25,674 nucleotides of DNA from an uncultured Candidatus Melainabacteria bacterium (lineage in GTDB: Bacteria; Cyanobacteriota; Vampirovibrionia; Gastranaerophilales; Gastranaerophilaceae), in assembly GCA_934754775.1 (NCBI GenBank), contig CAKVIM010000020.1:1-25674 (forward strand). The letters are read 5' to 3'. The position numbers were made by a program, and so were the translations under genes. The notes under the pieces were generated by a model. It saw nothing but the letters and a program-made list of their open reading frames with translations. It made no database searches and had not been told where the DNA came from. Shown here one piece after another: positions 17,344 to 23,954 of the stretch (position 1 is the stretch's first letter; each line of letters opens with the position of its first letter).

Positions 17344-17769
17344 ATGAATTGCAATATCGGTAAAATTATAAATACAAAACTGGGTGGCATAAAGAACAAT
17401 AAAATAGGTGATGAAATGAAAACTTTCGAAAATAGTATAGAACACGCATTAGAAAATCTTTCACAACGAATACAACGAGAAATGCCACAAAATGGTTCTT
17501 TTAGCACTATTATTGAACATTTTAGCAATCCTGAAAAAACAACATTTGCTGAAGATTTTAGCATAGAAATTGCTGCAGGCATAGGAAAAGAACTAAAAGA
17601 TATACGTATTGTTAACGTAAAAACCGAACATCCTCATTTAGATAAAATTAGAGGTGGAGCAATTTTTTCCGGGACAACACAAGAAGTTTTAGAATTTTTT
17701 AAAGAACCTAAAAAATATACAACATTTATTAAAAATATGGTCACAAAAGACTCTGAAAAATTAGCTTAA
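17344..17769 (+). CDS. Small orphan protein, possible immunity/antitoxin/chaperone partner of the giant protein
   Basis: A 141-aa protein I do not recognise. It has no signal peptide or membrane segment. It is Lys/Glu-rich, with a helical N-terminal half (FENSIEHALENLSQRIQ) and a segment RGGAIFSGTTQEVLEFFKEP near residues 103-122. Two starts are possible. ATG 17344 has GAGGT about 8 bp upstream, and in-frame ATG 17416 (M25) has AGGTG, which would leave 117 aa. The gene begins 38 bp after the giant gene on the same strand with no terminator between, so they are probably co-transcribed. A small cytoplasmic protein directly after a toxin-like gene is the usual place for an immunity protein or antitoxin. 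That role is inferred from position only. Confidence 0.7.
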   Translation: MNCNIGKIINTKLGGIKNNKIGDEMKTFENSIEHALENLSQRIQREMPQNGSFSTIIEHFSNPEKTTFAEDFSIEIAAGIGKELKDIRIVNVKTEHPHLDKIRGGAIFSGTTQEVLEFFKEPKKYTTFIKNMVTKDSEKLA

Positions 17770-17801
17770 TTTATTCGGCGGGTTCAATTCCCAATAAAAG
17801 A

Positions 17802-17817
17802 ACTCTCCGAAGAGAGT
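17802..17817 (-). terminator. Terminator of the phosphatase-like/tRNA-Glu transcript (UUCG tetraloop)
   Basis: On the minus strand the stem ACTCTC/GAGAGT encloses a TTCG tetraloop closed by C-G, followed by TCTTTTATT. This is a compact intrinsic terminator starting 4 bp after the 3' CCA of the tRNA. Reading the plus strand, no T-run follows the hairpin, so it is directional. Confidence 0.75.
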
Positions 17818-17821
17818 CAAT

Positions 17822-17896
17822 TGGCGGCGGTAAGGGGAATTGAACCCCTGTTTGGAGAATGAGAATCTCCCGTCCTAACCACTAGACGATACCGCT
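17822..17896 (-). tRNA. tRNA-Glu (anticodon CUC)
   Basis: A 75-nt cloverleaf on the minus strand. The D-arm region GTCTAGTGGTTAGGAC is characteristic of tRNA-Glu. The anticodon arm GGAGA-TTCTCAT-TCTCC gives anticodon CUC, reading GAG. The T-arm is AGGGG-TTCAATT-CCCCT, and the 3' CCA is encoded. In the acceptor stem six of seven pairs form. The first is A1 opposite C72, a mismatch that is unusual for tRNA-Glu. The gene lies 11 bp downstream of the phosphatase-like CDS on the same strand, with no room for its own promoter in the gap. It is therefore probably processed from a joint transcript or driven from a promoter inside the CDS. Confidence 0.95.
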
Positions 17897-17907
17897 CTAT
17901 TCAATTA

Positions 17908-18507
17908 TTACACCGGCATATGGTCAGAATAAATCACGCTCGACCAATCGCCTTCAAAATAGCTTATCTGTGTCAAAGTACCTGTTTTTATCAAATTCTT
18001 GAATTGATTAACAGGTGCCAAATCCAACGTCTTAGCAATCGCAGCTTGAATAACATCCGGAGAAGTTACTACAATAATTCTATTGCCACGGTTTTCTTCA
18101 ACCAATTTGTCAATTACATCTGACACACGCTTATTAAACTCTTCTAATGATTCGCCACCCTTAGGCTGTTTCAAGATAACTTCCGGACCATACTGGTCAA
18201 AAATATCTTCATAAGAACGACCGCTCCATTCTCCGTGGTTTCTCGCCGGCAAATCAATTATAGTAATCTTTTTCTTAAATAATTTTGCGATTATCTCTGC
18301 TGATTGAGTACATCTTGCAGAAGAGCTTGTATATATCTTATCATAAGCAACTGCTCTGTTTTCCAAATAACCGCAAACTTTTTCAATCTCTTCTTCGCCG
18401 AATTCGTTAAGCTTTGGGTACTTTTCCGTATCACAAATAATACCGTCCAATGAATGAACTGTAGCCCCGTGTGATATAAAAGTGATTTTACATTTACGCT
18501 TAAACAT
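17908..18507 (-). CDS. Histidine phosphatase (phosphoglycerate mutase-like) family protein with degenerate active site
   Basis: A 199-aa protein with the histidine-phosphatase fold: N-terminal ITFISHGAT, then YTSSSARCTQSAEI (R65), NHGEWSGRSYEDI (E93), GGESLEEFNKRV and VVTSPDVIQAAI. The normal first motif is RHG. Here it is SHG, so the phospho-binding Arg is lost while H13 is kept. In the fourth motif the second catalytic His (usually S/T-H-G-G) is replaced by S149-P-D. Two of the core catalytic residues are therefore missing, which suggests a pseudo-enzyme or an altered activity. The start has AAGGAA and a promoter just upstream. The tRNA-Glu gene follows 11 bp later. Confidence 0.85.
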   Translation of the reverse strand: MFKRKCKITFISHGATVHSLDGIICDTEKYPKLNEFGEEEIEKVCGYLENRAVAYDKIYTSSSARCTQSAEIIAKLFKKKITIIDLPARNHGEWSGRSYEDIFDQYGPEVILKQPKGGESLEEFNKRVSDVIDKLVEENRGNRIIVVTSPDVIQAAIAKTLDLAPVNQFKNLIKTGTLTQISYFEGDWSSVIYSDHMPV

Positions 18508-18527
18508 TTCGGTTTCCTTATGGAAAT

Positions 18528-18557
18528 ATTATAACACAAAGCCACCCACACATTCAA
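18528..18557 (-). promoter_or_regulatory. Promoter of the phosphatase-like/tRNA unit
   Basis: On the minus strand -35 TTGAAT (18552-18557), an 18-bp spacer and a perfect -10 TATAAT (18528-18533) give a start about 15 nt upstream of the ATG at 18507. The ribosome site is AAGGAA. The -35 overlaps the left arm of the inverted repeat at 18554-18587. Confidence 0.65.
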
Positions 18558-18587
18558 TCATAAAATTTCCATATTTTGTATGATTGA
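18554..18587. promoter_or_regulatory. Inverted repeat covering two divergent promoters (candidate operator)
   Basis: The 9-bp arms TCAATCATA (18554-18562) and TATGATTGA (18579-18587) are perfect inverted repeats separated by 16 bp. The left arm overlaps the minus-strand -35 of the phosphatase-like gene. The right arm overlaps the plus-strand -35 of the EF-hand gene. One dimeric regulator could control both. Confidence 0.5.
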
Positions 18588-18611
18588 CTTTTCTTAAAAA
18601 AACATTAAGAT
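18584..18611 (+). promoter_or_regulatory. Probable promoter of the EF-hand gene
   Basis: The -35 TTGACT (18584-18589), a 16-bp spacer and -10 TAAGAT (18606-18611) lie 34 bp before the ATG at 18646. A perfect 10-bp palindrome GTTGTACAAC (18615-18624) falls near the expected transcription start. The ribosome site AAGGAG is at 18633-18638. Confidence 0.5.
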
Positions 18612-18645
18612 AAAGTTGTACAACTATAACACAAGGAGATATACT

Positions 18646-19200
18646 ATGAGTAAAAGGTTAGACGGCTCCTCACTATTTAGCGGAATTAATGCAGGATTAA
18701 CTAATTCGTTTTCGTTATTATCAAGTCAATATTCTGACGGACTTACACTTGAAAACTTGAGTTCTGCACTTACAAATACAAATATAACTAACACCACATA
18801 CGGTTCAACATTTGCATCATATCTAAGCCAAAATTTCAACAGTGTGGACAAAAACGGCGACGGCAAAATTACCGCTGACGAAATCCAAACGCTAATGAAC
18901 AATATGGCAACACAAGGCCTAACCCGAGAACAAATTATGTCACTCGGAGCATCTTCCGGCATGAGTTCATCACTACAAGAAACTGTACTTGCACACTTTG
19001 ATGACATTGACGCAAACCACGACGGCAAGGTTACAAACCAAGAAATCAACGCCTATGGAGTTAATTCTCAAGTAGAAAAACAAAAAAGTGCCGACCGAAA
19101 CAGAATTGTTAACAATATGTCACTATTCTACGGTGACAACCTCACGGAATATGAAGGAAGTTTGTTAGACTACCGATATCTTGATGATGAAAATTCATAA
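18646..19200 (+). CDS. Small EF-hand calcium-binding protein
   Basis: A 184-aa protein with two canonical EF-hand loops: DKNGDGKITADE (about residues 67-78) and DANHDGKVTNQE (about 123-134). Acidic residues sit at positions 1, 3 (N in both loops), 5 and 12 as required for calcium binding. The N-terminal 60 residues are Ser/Asn/Thr-rich and not recognised. There is no signal peptide. The ATG at 18646 is chosen because AAGGAG lies 7 bp upstream; an in-frame TTG at 18616 would place that ribosome site inside the coding region. The EF-hand theme is shared with the N-terminus of the giant protein. A strong terminator follows the stop by 5 bp. Confidence 0.88.
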   Translation: MSKRLDGSSLFSGINAGLTNSFSLLSSQYSDGLTLENLSSALTNTNITNTTYGSTFASYLSQNFNSVDKNGDGKITADEIQTLMNNMATQGLTREQIMSLGASSGMSSSLQETVLAHFDDIDANHDGKVTNQEINAYGVNSQVEKQKSADRNRIVNNMSLFYGDNLTEYEGSLLDYRYLDDENS

Positions 19201-19205
19201 CAAAG

Positions 19206-19237
19206 AAAAATTTTGCCGATTGGCAAAATTTTTTTTT
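19206..19237 (+). terminator. Intrinsic terminator after the EF-hand gene
   Basis: A 12-bp perfect stem (AAAAATTTTGCC with GGCAAAATTTTT), a GATT loop and a run of nine T in total form a textbook Rho-independent terminator immediately after the stop at 19200. Confidence 0.92.
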
Positions 19238-19254
19238 ACGAGTTTTTATTAAAT

Positions 19255-19875
19255 ATGATTCAAAATATAACCAACATTAAAACCAACAATAATTACTATT
19301 ACTGCCCAAAGAACATTTCTTTCAAACACAATTGCACTTCTACACTAACTCATACAAATATCGGCAGCTGTCTTGAAGGCTACATCGGCAAAGTTCAGGT
19401 AAGATGCGAACAAGGTGGAAATGTTCTGTTAAATGTGTTCAAAAAATTAGATTGCAACATGGAAAACTACACAATCAAAAATGACAAAAACGATATAATA
19501 GGTTCCATAAATTTAATTATAAAGAAATTTCAACCTAACCCGTGGGATGAAGGCGACTGTAGCCATGTTTTTGTCGATGAGCTAAGAAATTTCTCGAACC
19601 CTAGTACTCCATATTACACAAAAGGTCTGGAATACTACAAGGATATAGGCACCAGACTCCTTCAAATTGCACAAAGACGCAGCTATGAGAGTTTATGCAA
19701 TGGCGAAATTAAACTAATCTCAAAAGGCGAATCTTTAGACTGGTACAAAAACGTTATCGGCATGCGTCAAGAATATCCGCCAATCGCAGGAAGAATACAA
19801 GTTCATAACCCAAATCAGCTGTACCTGCCACCTGAGAATAAAGAACCTTTATCAAGGCTTCAAGGCGGGCTTTAA
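19255..19875 (+). CDS. GNAT-like family protein (weak)
   Basis: A 206-aa protein with a probable GNAT-related core. It has a hydrophobic strand before HVFVDELRNF, then a helix GLEYYKDIGTRLLQIAQRRS that takes the place of the acetyl-CoA loop helix, an EIKLISKG strand and WYKNVIGM, equivalent to the Y-x-K-x-G-F motif. The acetyl-CoA loop is less canonical than in the gene at 8556. The N-terminus carries the short phrase KNISFK, which also appears in spirit in the protein at 22447 (NINFKS). The ATG at 19255 is only 17 bp after the terminator. An in-frame TTG at 19213 would lie inside the terminator hairpin and is rejected. The ribosome site is weak and no promoter is visible in the gap. The stop overlaps wecA by 4 bp (TTAA). 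Confidence 0.65.
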   Translation: MIQNITNIKTNNNYYYCPKNISFKHNCTSTLTHTNIGSCLEGYIGKVQVRCEQGGNVLLNVFKKLDCNMENYTIKNDKNDIIGSINLIIKKFQPNPWDEGDCSHVFVDELRNFSNPSTPYYTKGLEYYKDIGTRLLQIAQRRSYESLCNGEIKLISKGESLDWYKNVIGMRQEYPPIAGRIQVHNPNQLYLPPENKEPLSRLQGGL

Positions 19876-20939
19876 TCTTCGTCGTGATGCGGTTCAATAG
19901 GTTGCGGTTTTGTCATTACACTAACAACACTCAAAACCACCATAATTAAAATTAAAACCGCTATATAAATAAAATAGTTTTTCAGTGTACCTGTAAAATA
20001 AGTTGCAACTGCTCCACCAACAATTGCCACCAAAGTCAATATTGCAACCGTTTTCTTTTGAGAAAAACCTGCCTTCAACAACTTATGATGAATATGTTCT
20101 GCATCCGCTACAAAAGGAGATTTTCCTTTCATTATTCTTCTCAAGCTTGAATAAGTAATATCCATAATAGGCACGGCTAAAACCAAGAATGGTAATAAAA
20201 CCGCCAAGGCAGCACCCTTCATTACGCCTGCAATAGAAAGAGTTGCAAGCAAAAATCCTGAGAACAACGCCCCGGAATCACCCATAAAGATTTTTGCAGG
20301 ATTAAAGTTAAACGTCAAAAATGCAAGCATTGAACCGGCAAGAATAAATGCAATAAGAGCCGTAATCGGCTGAGCCGGAGTAATTGCAACCGCAATCAAC
20401 GCCAGAGTTATTGAACTTACTGTAATTACAGAACCTGCCAAACCATCAACACCGTCGATAAAGTTTACTGCATTTGAAATTCCGACAATCCACAAAAGCG
20501 TAATCGGGTAAGAGAATGGTCCCAAATGAATAACTCCACCCAACGGATTGAATATAGTATCAATTTGAACGCCCAAAAGATAGACTATTGTTGCAATAGA
20601 GAGTTGAATAACCAGCTTAAATTTTGCATCAAGGTTATAAACATCATCCACCAAACCCAACAAAAACATCAAAGAGCCGCCAAGCAGAATCCCTGAAAGT
20701 AAGCTTCCGTAAGGATAATAGCTTAACAAAACAAGAACTAAAAACGTCAGCATTGCACTTGACCATATAGCAATACCACCAAGTCGGGAAATCGGAACCT
20801 TATGGATTTTTCTTGCATTCGGAAGGTCTACAAGACCTTCTTTTTGAGAAAATTCGATTACAAAAGGCACAATAAATACACCGATTAAATACGATATAAA
20901 TGCCCCTATTATATGTGCTTGCGTAAGTTTGATTATCAT
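19872..20939 (-). CDS. wecA: WecA/MraY-family undecaprenyl-phosphate sugar-1-phosphate transferase
   Basis: An integral membrane enzyme that transfers a sugar-1-phosphate, probably GlcNAc-1-P from the UDP sugar, to undecaprenyl phosphate. This step starts O-antigen, teichoic or capsule-type polymers. It has 355 aa with about ten membrane segments. Family motifs: HKVPISRLGG near 46-55, catalytic Asp pair D98/D99 in GLVDDVYNLDAK, NAVNFIDGVDGLAGS with N159/D162/D165, IFMGDSG with D221, and the WecA-type AEHIHHKLL His motif at 282-285. The His motif and the HKVP-type loop favour WecA/TagO over MraY. AAGGAA precedes the ATG. An extended -10 (TGGTATAAT, minus strand, around 20962-20970) lies upstream. 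It is tail to tail with the GNAT-like gene. Confidence 0.93.
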   Translation of the reverse strand: MIIKLTQAHIIGAFISYLIGVFIVPFVIEFSQKEGLVDLPNARKIHKVPISRLGGIAIWSSAMLTFLVLVLLSYYPYGSLLSGILLGGSLMFLLGLVDDVYNLDAKFKLVIQLSIATIVYLLGVQIDTIFNPLGGVIHLGPFSYPITLLWIVGISNAVNFIDGVDGLAGSVITVSSITLALIAVAITPAQPITALIAFILAGSMLAFLTFNFNPAKIFMGDSGALFSGFLLATLSIAGVMKGAALAVLLPFLVLAVPIMDITYSSLRRIMKGKSPFVADAEHIHHKLLKAGFSQKKTVAILTLVAIVGGAVATYFTGTLKNYFIYIAVLILIMVVLSVVSVMTKPQPIEPHHDED

Positions 20940-20961
20940 AATATTTCCTTGTTTTTATTTT

Positions 20962-20970
20962 ATTATACCA
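20962..20970 (-). promoter_or_regulatory. Extended -10 promoter element for wecA
   Basis: The minus strand reads TGGTATAAT, an extended -10, about 23 bp upstream of the wecA ATG. No convincing -35 is seen, which extended -10 promoters tolerate. Confidence 0.5.
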
Positions 20971-21005
20971 AATAAATAAAAAACATTCGTCATGCCACAA
21001 ATATT

Positions 21006-21035
21006 GTAAAAGGTGCGTCAAAAAGACAGCACCTT
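21006..21035 (-). terminator. Probable terminator of glyA
   Basis: On the minus strand the stem AAGGTGC/GCACCTT (21010-21016 with 21029-21035), extended by an inner 3-bp GTC/GAC pairing, is followed by TTTTACAATATTT. It begins 26 bp after the glyA stop. The U-tract is short, so termination may be incomplete. Confidence 0.65.
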
Positions 21036-21060
21036 ATTACAACAAAACATTTTTCTTAAT

Positions 21061-22299
21061 CTATGCATAAAGCGGATATTTTTTGCAAAGCTTAGAAGAT
21101 GCCAAACGTAATTCATCCAACACTGCTTCGTTATCAGAATTCTTAATCGCTCCAGCAATAATTCTGGCAATTTCCTTCATATCCTCTTCCTTCAAACCAC
21201 GAGTTGTCATCGCAGCAGCACCTAACCTTATACCGCTTGTAACAAACGGGCTTTGCGGATCATTCGGAACAGTATTCTTATTAGCTGTAATCCCAACTCT
21301 TTCCAATACATTTGCCATATCTTTACCGGTCTTACCGGTCTTTCTCAAATCCAAAGTCATAAGGTGGTTTTCTGTCATACCGCCCACAATTTCCATACCG
21401 TTAGCAATCAATCCCTCAGCCATAGCTCGAGCATTTTTAACAATTTGTTTTGCGTATTCCTTAAACTCCGGTGACATAGCTTCTTTAAGAGCAACTGCTT
21501 TACCCGCAATAATATGTTCCAAAGGTCCGCCCTGTATACCTGGGAATACAGCCTTATCAATTGCTGCTGCATACTCTTCGTCACACATAATAATACCGCC
21601 TCTTGGGCCTCTCAAAGTCTTGTGCGTAGTTGTTGTAACGATTTGAGCATAACCTGCCGGAGAAGGATGAACACCTCCTGCAACCAAACCTGCAATATGA
21701 GCAATATCAGCCATCAACACTGCACCAACTTCGTCTGCAATTTCTCTAAATTTCTTGAAATCAATTACCTTAGAATAATTACTTGCACCACAAATAATCA
21801 ATTTTGGCTTATATTCGTGAGCTTTTTTTCTAACATCTTCGTAATCAATATTGCCCTCTGCATCAACTCCATAACTTTTTGCATCAAAATATGTTCCGGA
21901 GAAGTTTACAGGGCAGCCATGACTTAAGTGACCACCGTTTGATAAATCCATGCCCAAAATTGTATCGCCATGTTTTAATAATGCGAAAAATACCGCCATA
22001 TTAGCTTGAGCACCTGAATGCGGTTGAACATTAGCATGATCCATTTTAAACAATTCACAAGCTCTCTTTTGAGCCAATTCCTCAATCTTATCAACAATTT
22101 CGCAACCATTATAATAACGTTTTCTCGGCTTACCCTCTGCATACTTGTTTGTTAAAACGCTACCACAAGCTTGCATTACAGCCGGTGAAGTGAAATTTTC
22201 ACTCGCAATCAACTCAATAGTGTTTTGTTGTCTATCAAGCTCTTCATCAATATATTGTGCTAATTCAGCATCTACAGCCTTAACTTTATCTAAATCCAT
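21061..22299 (-). CDS. glyA: Serine hydroxymethyltransferase
   Basis: A PLP-dependent cytosolic enzyme that interconverts serine plus tetrahydrofolate with glycine plus 5,10-methylene-tetrahydrofolate, the main source of one-carbon units. At 412 aa it has the normal length. The PLP lysine is K227 in the diagnostic [14 protein letters not shown] motif. D198/H201 (MADIAH) stack on and pair with the cofactor. The N-terminal [16 protein letters not shown] and [13 protein letters not shown] motifs are highly conserved. A strong GGGGGAAGG ribosome site precedes the ATG, and a good promoter lies 40-70 bp upstream. It is the best-conserved housekeeping gene in the window. Confidence 0.98.
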   Translation of the reverse strand: MDLDKVKAVDAELAQYIDEELDRQQNTIELIASENFTSPAVMQACGSVLTNKYAEGKPRKRYYNGCEIVDKIEELAQKRACELFKMDHANVQPHSGAQANMAVFFALLKHGDTILGMDLSNGGHLSHGCPVNFSGTYFDAKSYGVDAEGNIDYEDVRKKAHEYKPKLIICGASNYSKVIDFKKFREIADEVGAVLMADIAHIAGLVAGGVHPSPAGYAQIVTTTTHKTLRGPRGGIIMCDEEYAAAIDKAVFPGIQGGPLEHIIAGKAVALKEAMSPEFKEYAKQIVKNARAMAEGLIANGMEIVGGMTENHLMTLDLRKTGKTGKDMANVLERVGITANKNTVPNDPQSPFVTSGIRLGAAAMTTRGLKEEDMKEIARIIAGAIKNSDNEAVLDELRLASSKLCKKYPLYA

Positions 22300-22339
22300 A
22301 TTACCTTCCCCCTAAAAATCTACAAACGACCTTGGTTTA

Positions 22340-22368
22340 ATTATAATTGAAATTGAGAATAAATGCAA
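22340..22368 (-). promoter_or_regulatory. Promoter of glyA
   Basis: On the minus strand -35 TTGCAT (22363-22368), a 17-bp spacer and a perfect -10 TATAAT (22340-22345). A 6-bp inverted repeat AAATGC/GCATTT (22361-22379, 7-nt A loop) overlaps the -35 and could be a regulator site. Confidence 0.7.
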
Positions 22369-22446
22369 AAAAAGCATTTTGTAAAAAATTGTAATAAATC
22401 GGCAATTTATTCTATCTTGAGGTTTTAAATCATTATAGGAGAAAAA

Positions 22447-23664
22447 ATGAAGATTAATCTTAACAATATAAATTTCAAAAGCGTAAACGTTTTAAAAAAG
22501 GCTGAAACAACTATTCTCGCAAAGGATACAAAAGCTCAAACCAACCCACTAACGCAGAATTATGCTTATCCGATATTCAGAGGAAAAACACTTTCAAAAC
22601 TTTACGAAGAATATAATTGGTACATTCACCACGACAAAACACCCGCAATAAAATCGTTTCTTAAAATAAATGAAAAACCGGAAGTTCTTGATAATTTTCT
22701 AACTGAAATACTTAAAACAACTGACCGCAGCAAAGAATTCTTAGACAGTTTTATCTACAACCCCCGTGAAGTCGTTGAAACAATGAACGCCCTAAGAGAA
22801 AAAGTAGGCAGCAATTCAAAAAACTTAATGACTTTTATGTACAGCAGTCCATATAACAGGGCTTATTCAGAATACCTAAAATCAAAATTCGAAAATGAAA
22901 GATGCATAGAATCTCTGCTAAAACTACGTCCGGATTTACGTGGCGATAAGCTTATTAAAAAATACTACAGCAACCCGCTGCACGCCAACACAGCTTTCCA
23001 AATTGGAAATATCCCAAAAGAAATTCCACAAAATCACTTGGAAAAAATTACCGAATACCTCAGAAACGAAACTGAATATGGGATGAAATCCGACAAAAAA
23101 ATCCAAAGTCTTACACTCGATAACAGAAAATACGAATTCTCATTCTTTACGGAAGGAAAATCCTCAAAGAATGTATTTGGAATATTCACCCCAGAAGGGA
23201 AAAAATATGTACTCAAAATGGACAGACCGGAAATGCGAAGTCTTGATAAAGAAATGGCTCTCGGAACCCTTGCAAAAATCGACTTCTACTTAACCGCACA
23301 TCGTTGCCGAAACTCCGCACCGCTATGTTATTATAACCACGATAAAAATTTTTCGATATATAAATACATCGAACACGTACAAATAGAAAATCCAACAAAT
23401 AATTTGTCCGAGATTTCAAGCCACCTCAACGATTTTCAAAAGCTCGGTATGACATACAATGATAATGTCGGGTACAAAAATTTCTTTAAGCTTAAAGAAA
23501 ATTCCACCGACGGAATAAATAACATGGAAGGTTTCCTCGACGGGATAAAAAACAATGAATGGATAACTGTAGATAACGACCATGTTACCTACAATAACCC
23601 AATGCAGCCAATGATTTCTGAATACTGTTCAACGTTGCCTAACGGAATGCAAATGTTCTTCTAG
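22447..23664 (+). CDS. Orphan protein with possible kinase-like motifs
   Basis: A 405-aa protein I cannot place in a known family. The N-terminus MKINLNNINFKS followed later by PIFRGK looks like a leader rather than a fold. Residues about 50-225 are helical. The C-terminal part may be a diverged protein-kinase-like fold: a strand pair ending YVLKM with K257, then E269 in a helix, a hinge-like segment SIYKYIEHV (303-311), YND-N-V-G-Y-K-N (D339, N345) in the place of the catalytic loop, and ITVDND (D376) in the place of the metal-binding DFG. The D-to-N spacing is one residue longer than in classical kinases, so this is only a candidate. The start has AGGAG. The gene is monocistronic and divergent from glyA. 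Confidence 0.8.
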   Translation: MKINLNNINFKSVNVLKKAETTILAKDTKAQTNPLTQNYAYPIFRGKTLSKLYEEYNWYIHHDKTPAIKSFLKINEKPEVLDNFLTEILKTTDRSKEFLDSFIYNPREVVETMNALREKVGSNSKNLMTFMYSSPYNRAYSEYLKSKFENERCIESLLKLRPDLRGDKLIKKYYSNPLHANTAFQIGNIPKEIPQNHLEKITEYLRNETEYGMKSDKKIQSLTLDNRKYEFSFFTEGKSSKNVFGIFTPEGKKYVLKMDRPEMRSLDKEMALGTLAKIDFYLTAHRCRNSAPLCYYNHDKNFSIYKYIEHVQIENPTNNLSEISSHLNDFQKLGMTYNDNVGYKNFFKLKENSTDGINNMEGFLDGIKNNEWITVDNDHVTYNNPMQPMISEYCSTLPNGMQMFF

Positions 23665-23824
23665 GGGGGGGGTAAATGTATTTAGTTGGGTGAGAAACTA
23701 CTAGTTGAGCGTGGGAGAGAGGGGGTAAAGGGGTAAATGTGTTTGGTTTAGCGAGGGACCACTGGTTGGGCGTTTTTAATGGACAATTGAAAGTGGAAAA
23801 TGGAAAATTGTTTAAAATTTTAGC

Positions 23825-23847
23825 ACCCTCTCCTTACAGGAGAGGGT
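23825..23847. repeat. CTCTCCT/AGGAGAG palindromic repeat unit
   Basis: Arms ACCCTCTCCT and AGGAGAGGGT are perfectly complementary with a TAC loop. The same core occurs at about 2-16, 181-199 and 236-254 of this window. On the plus strand AGTTTTT follows, so this copy may also end transcription of the upstream orphan gene. Confidence 0.8.
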
Positions 23848-23917
23848 AGTTTTTCAATGTGAAAGCTGTGCTTGAACATTAGAAAAACGGGTGAGGTTTC
23901 GCACCGCAAGGGTAAAA

Positions 23918-23954
23918 AATAAGGCGGAAAGTTTTTCAAACTTTCCGCCTTATT
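23918..23954 (-). terminator. Intrinsic terminator of clpC
   Basis: A 17-bp perfect stem (arms 23918-23934 and 23938-23954, core AAGGCGGAAAG) has a 3-nt loop. On the minus strand T residues run through and past the base of the stem (ATTTTTTACCC). It lies 16 bp after the clpC stop and is one of the strongest hairpins in the window. Confidence 0.9.

Noticed and set aside
17822..17896. Mobile element integrated at the tRNA gene
   Set aside because: No integrase gene or direct repeat of the tRNA 3' end was found. The only copy of tRNA sequence nearby is a 13-bp inverted one.
18616..18645. TTG start of the EF-hand gene at 18616
   Set aside because: The AAGGAG ribosome site at 18633-18638 lies inside that extension and is ideally placed for the ATG at 18646.
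21083..21927. Plus-strand ORFs over glyA
   Set aside because: They run antisense to a fully conserved glyA gene and match no family I recognise.
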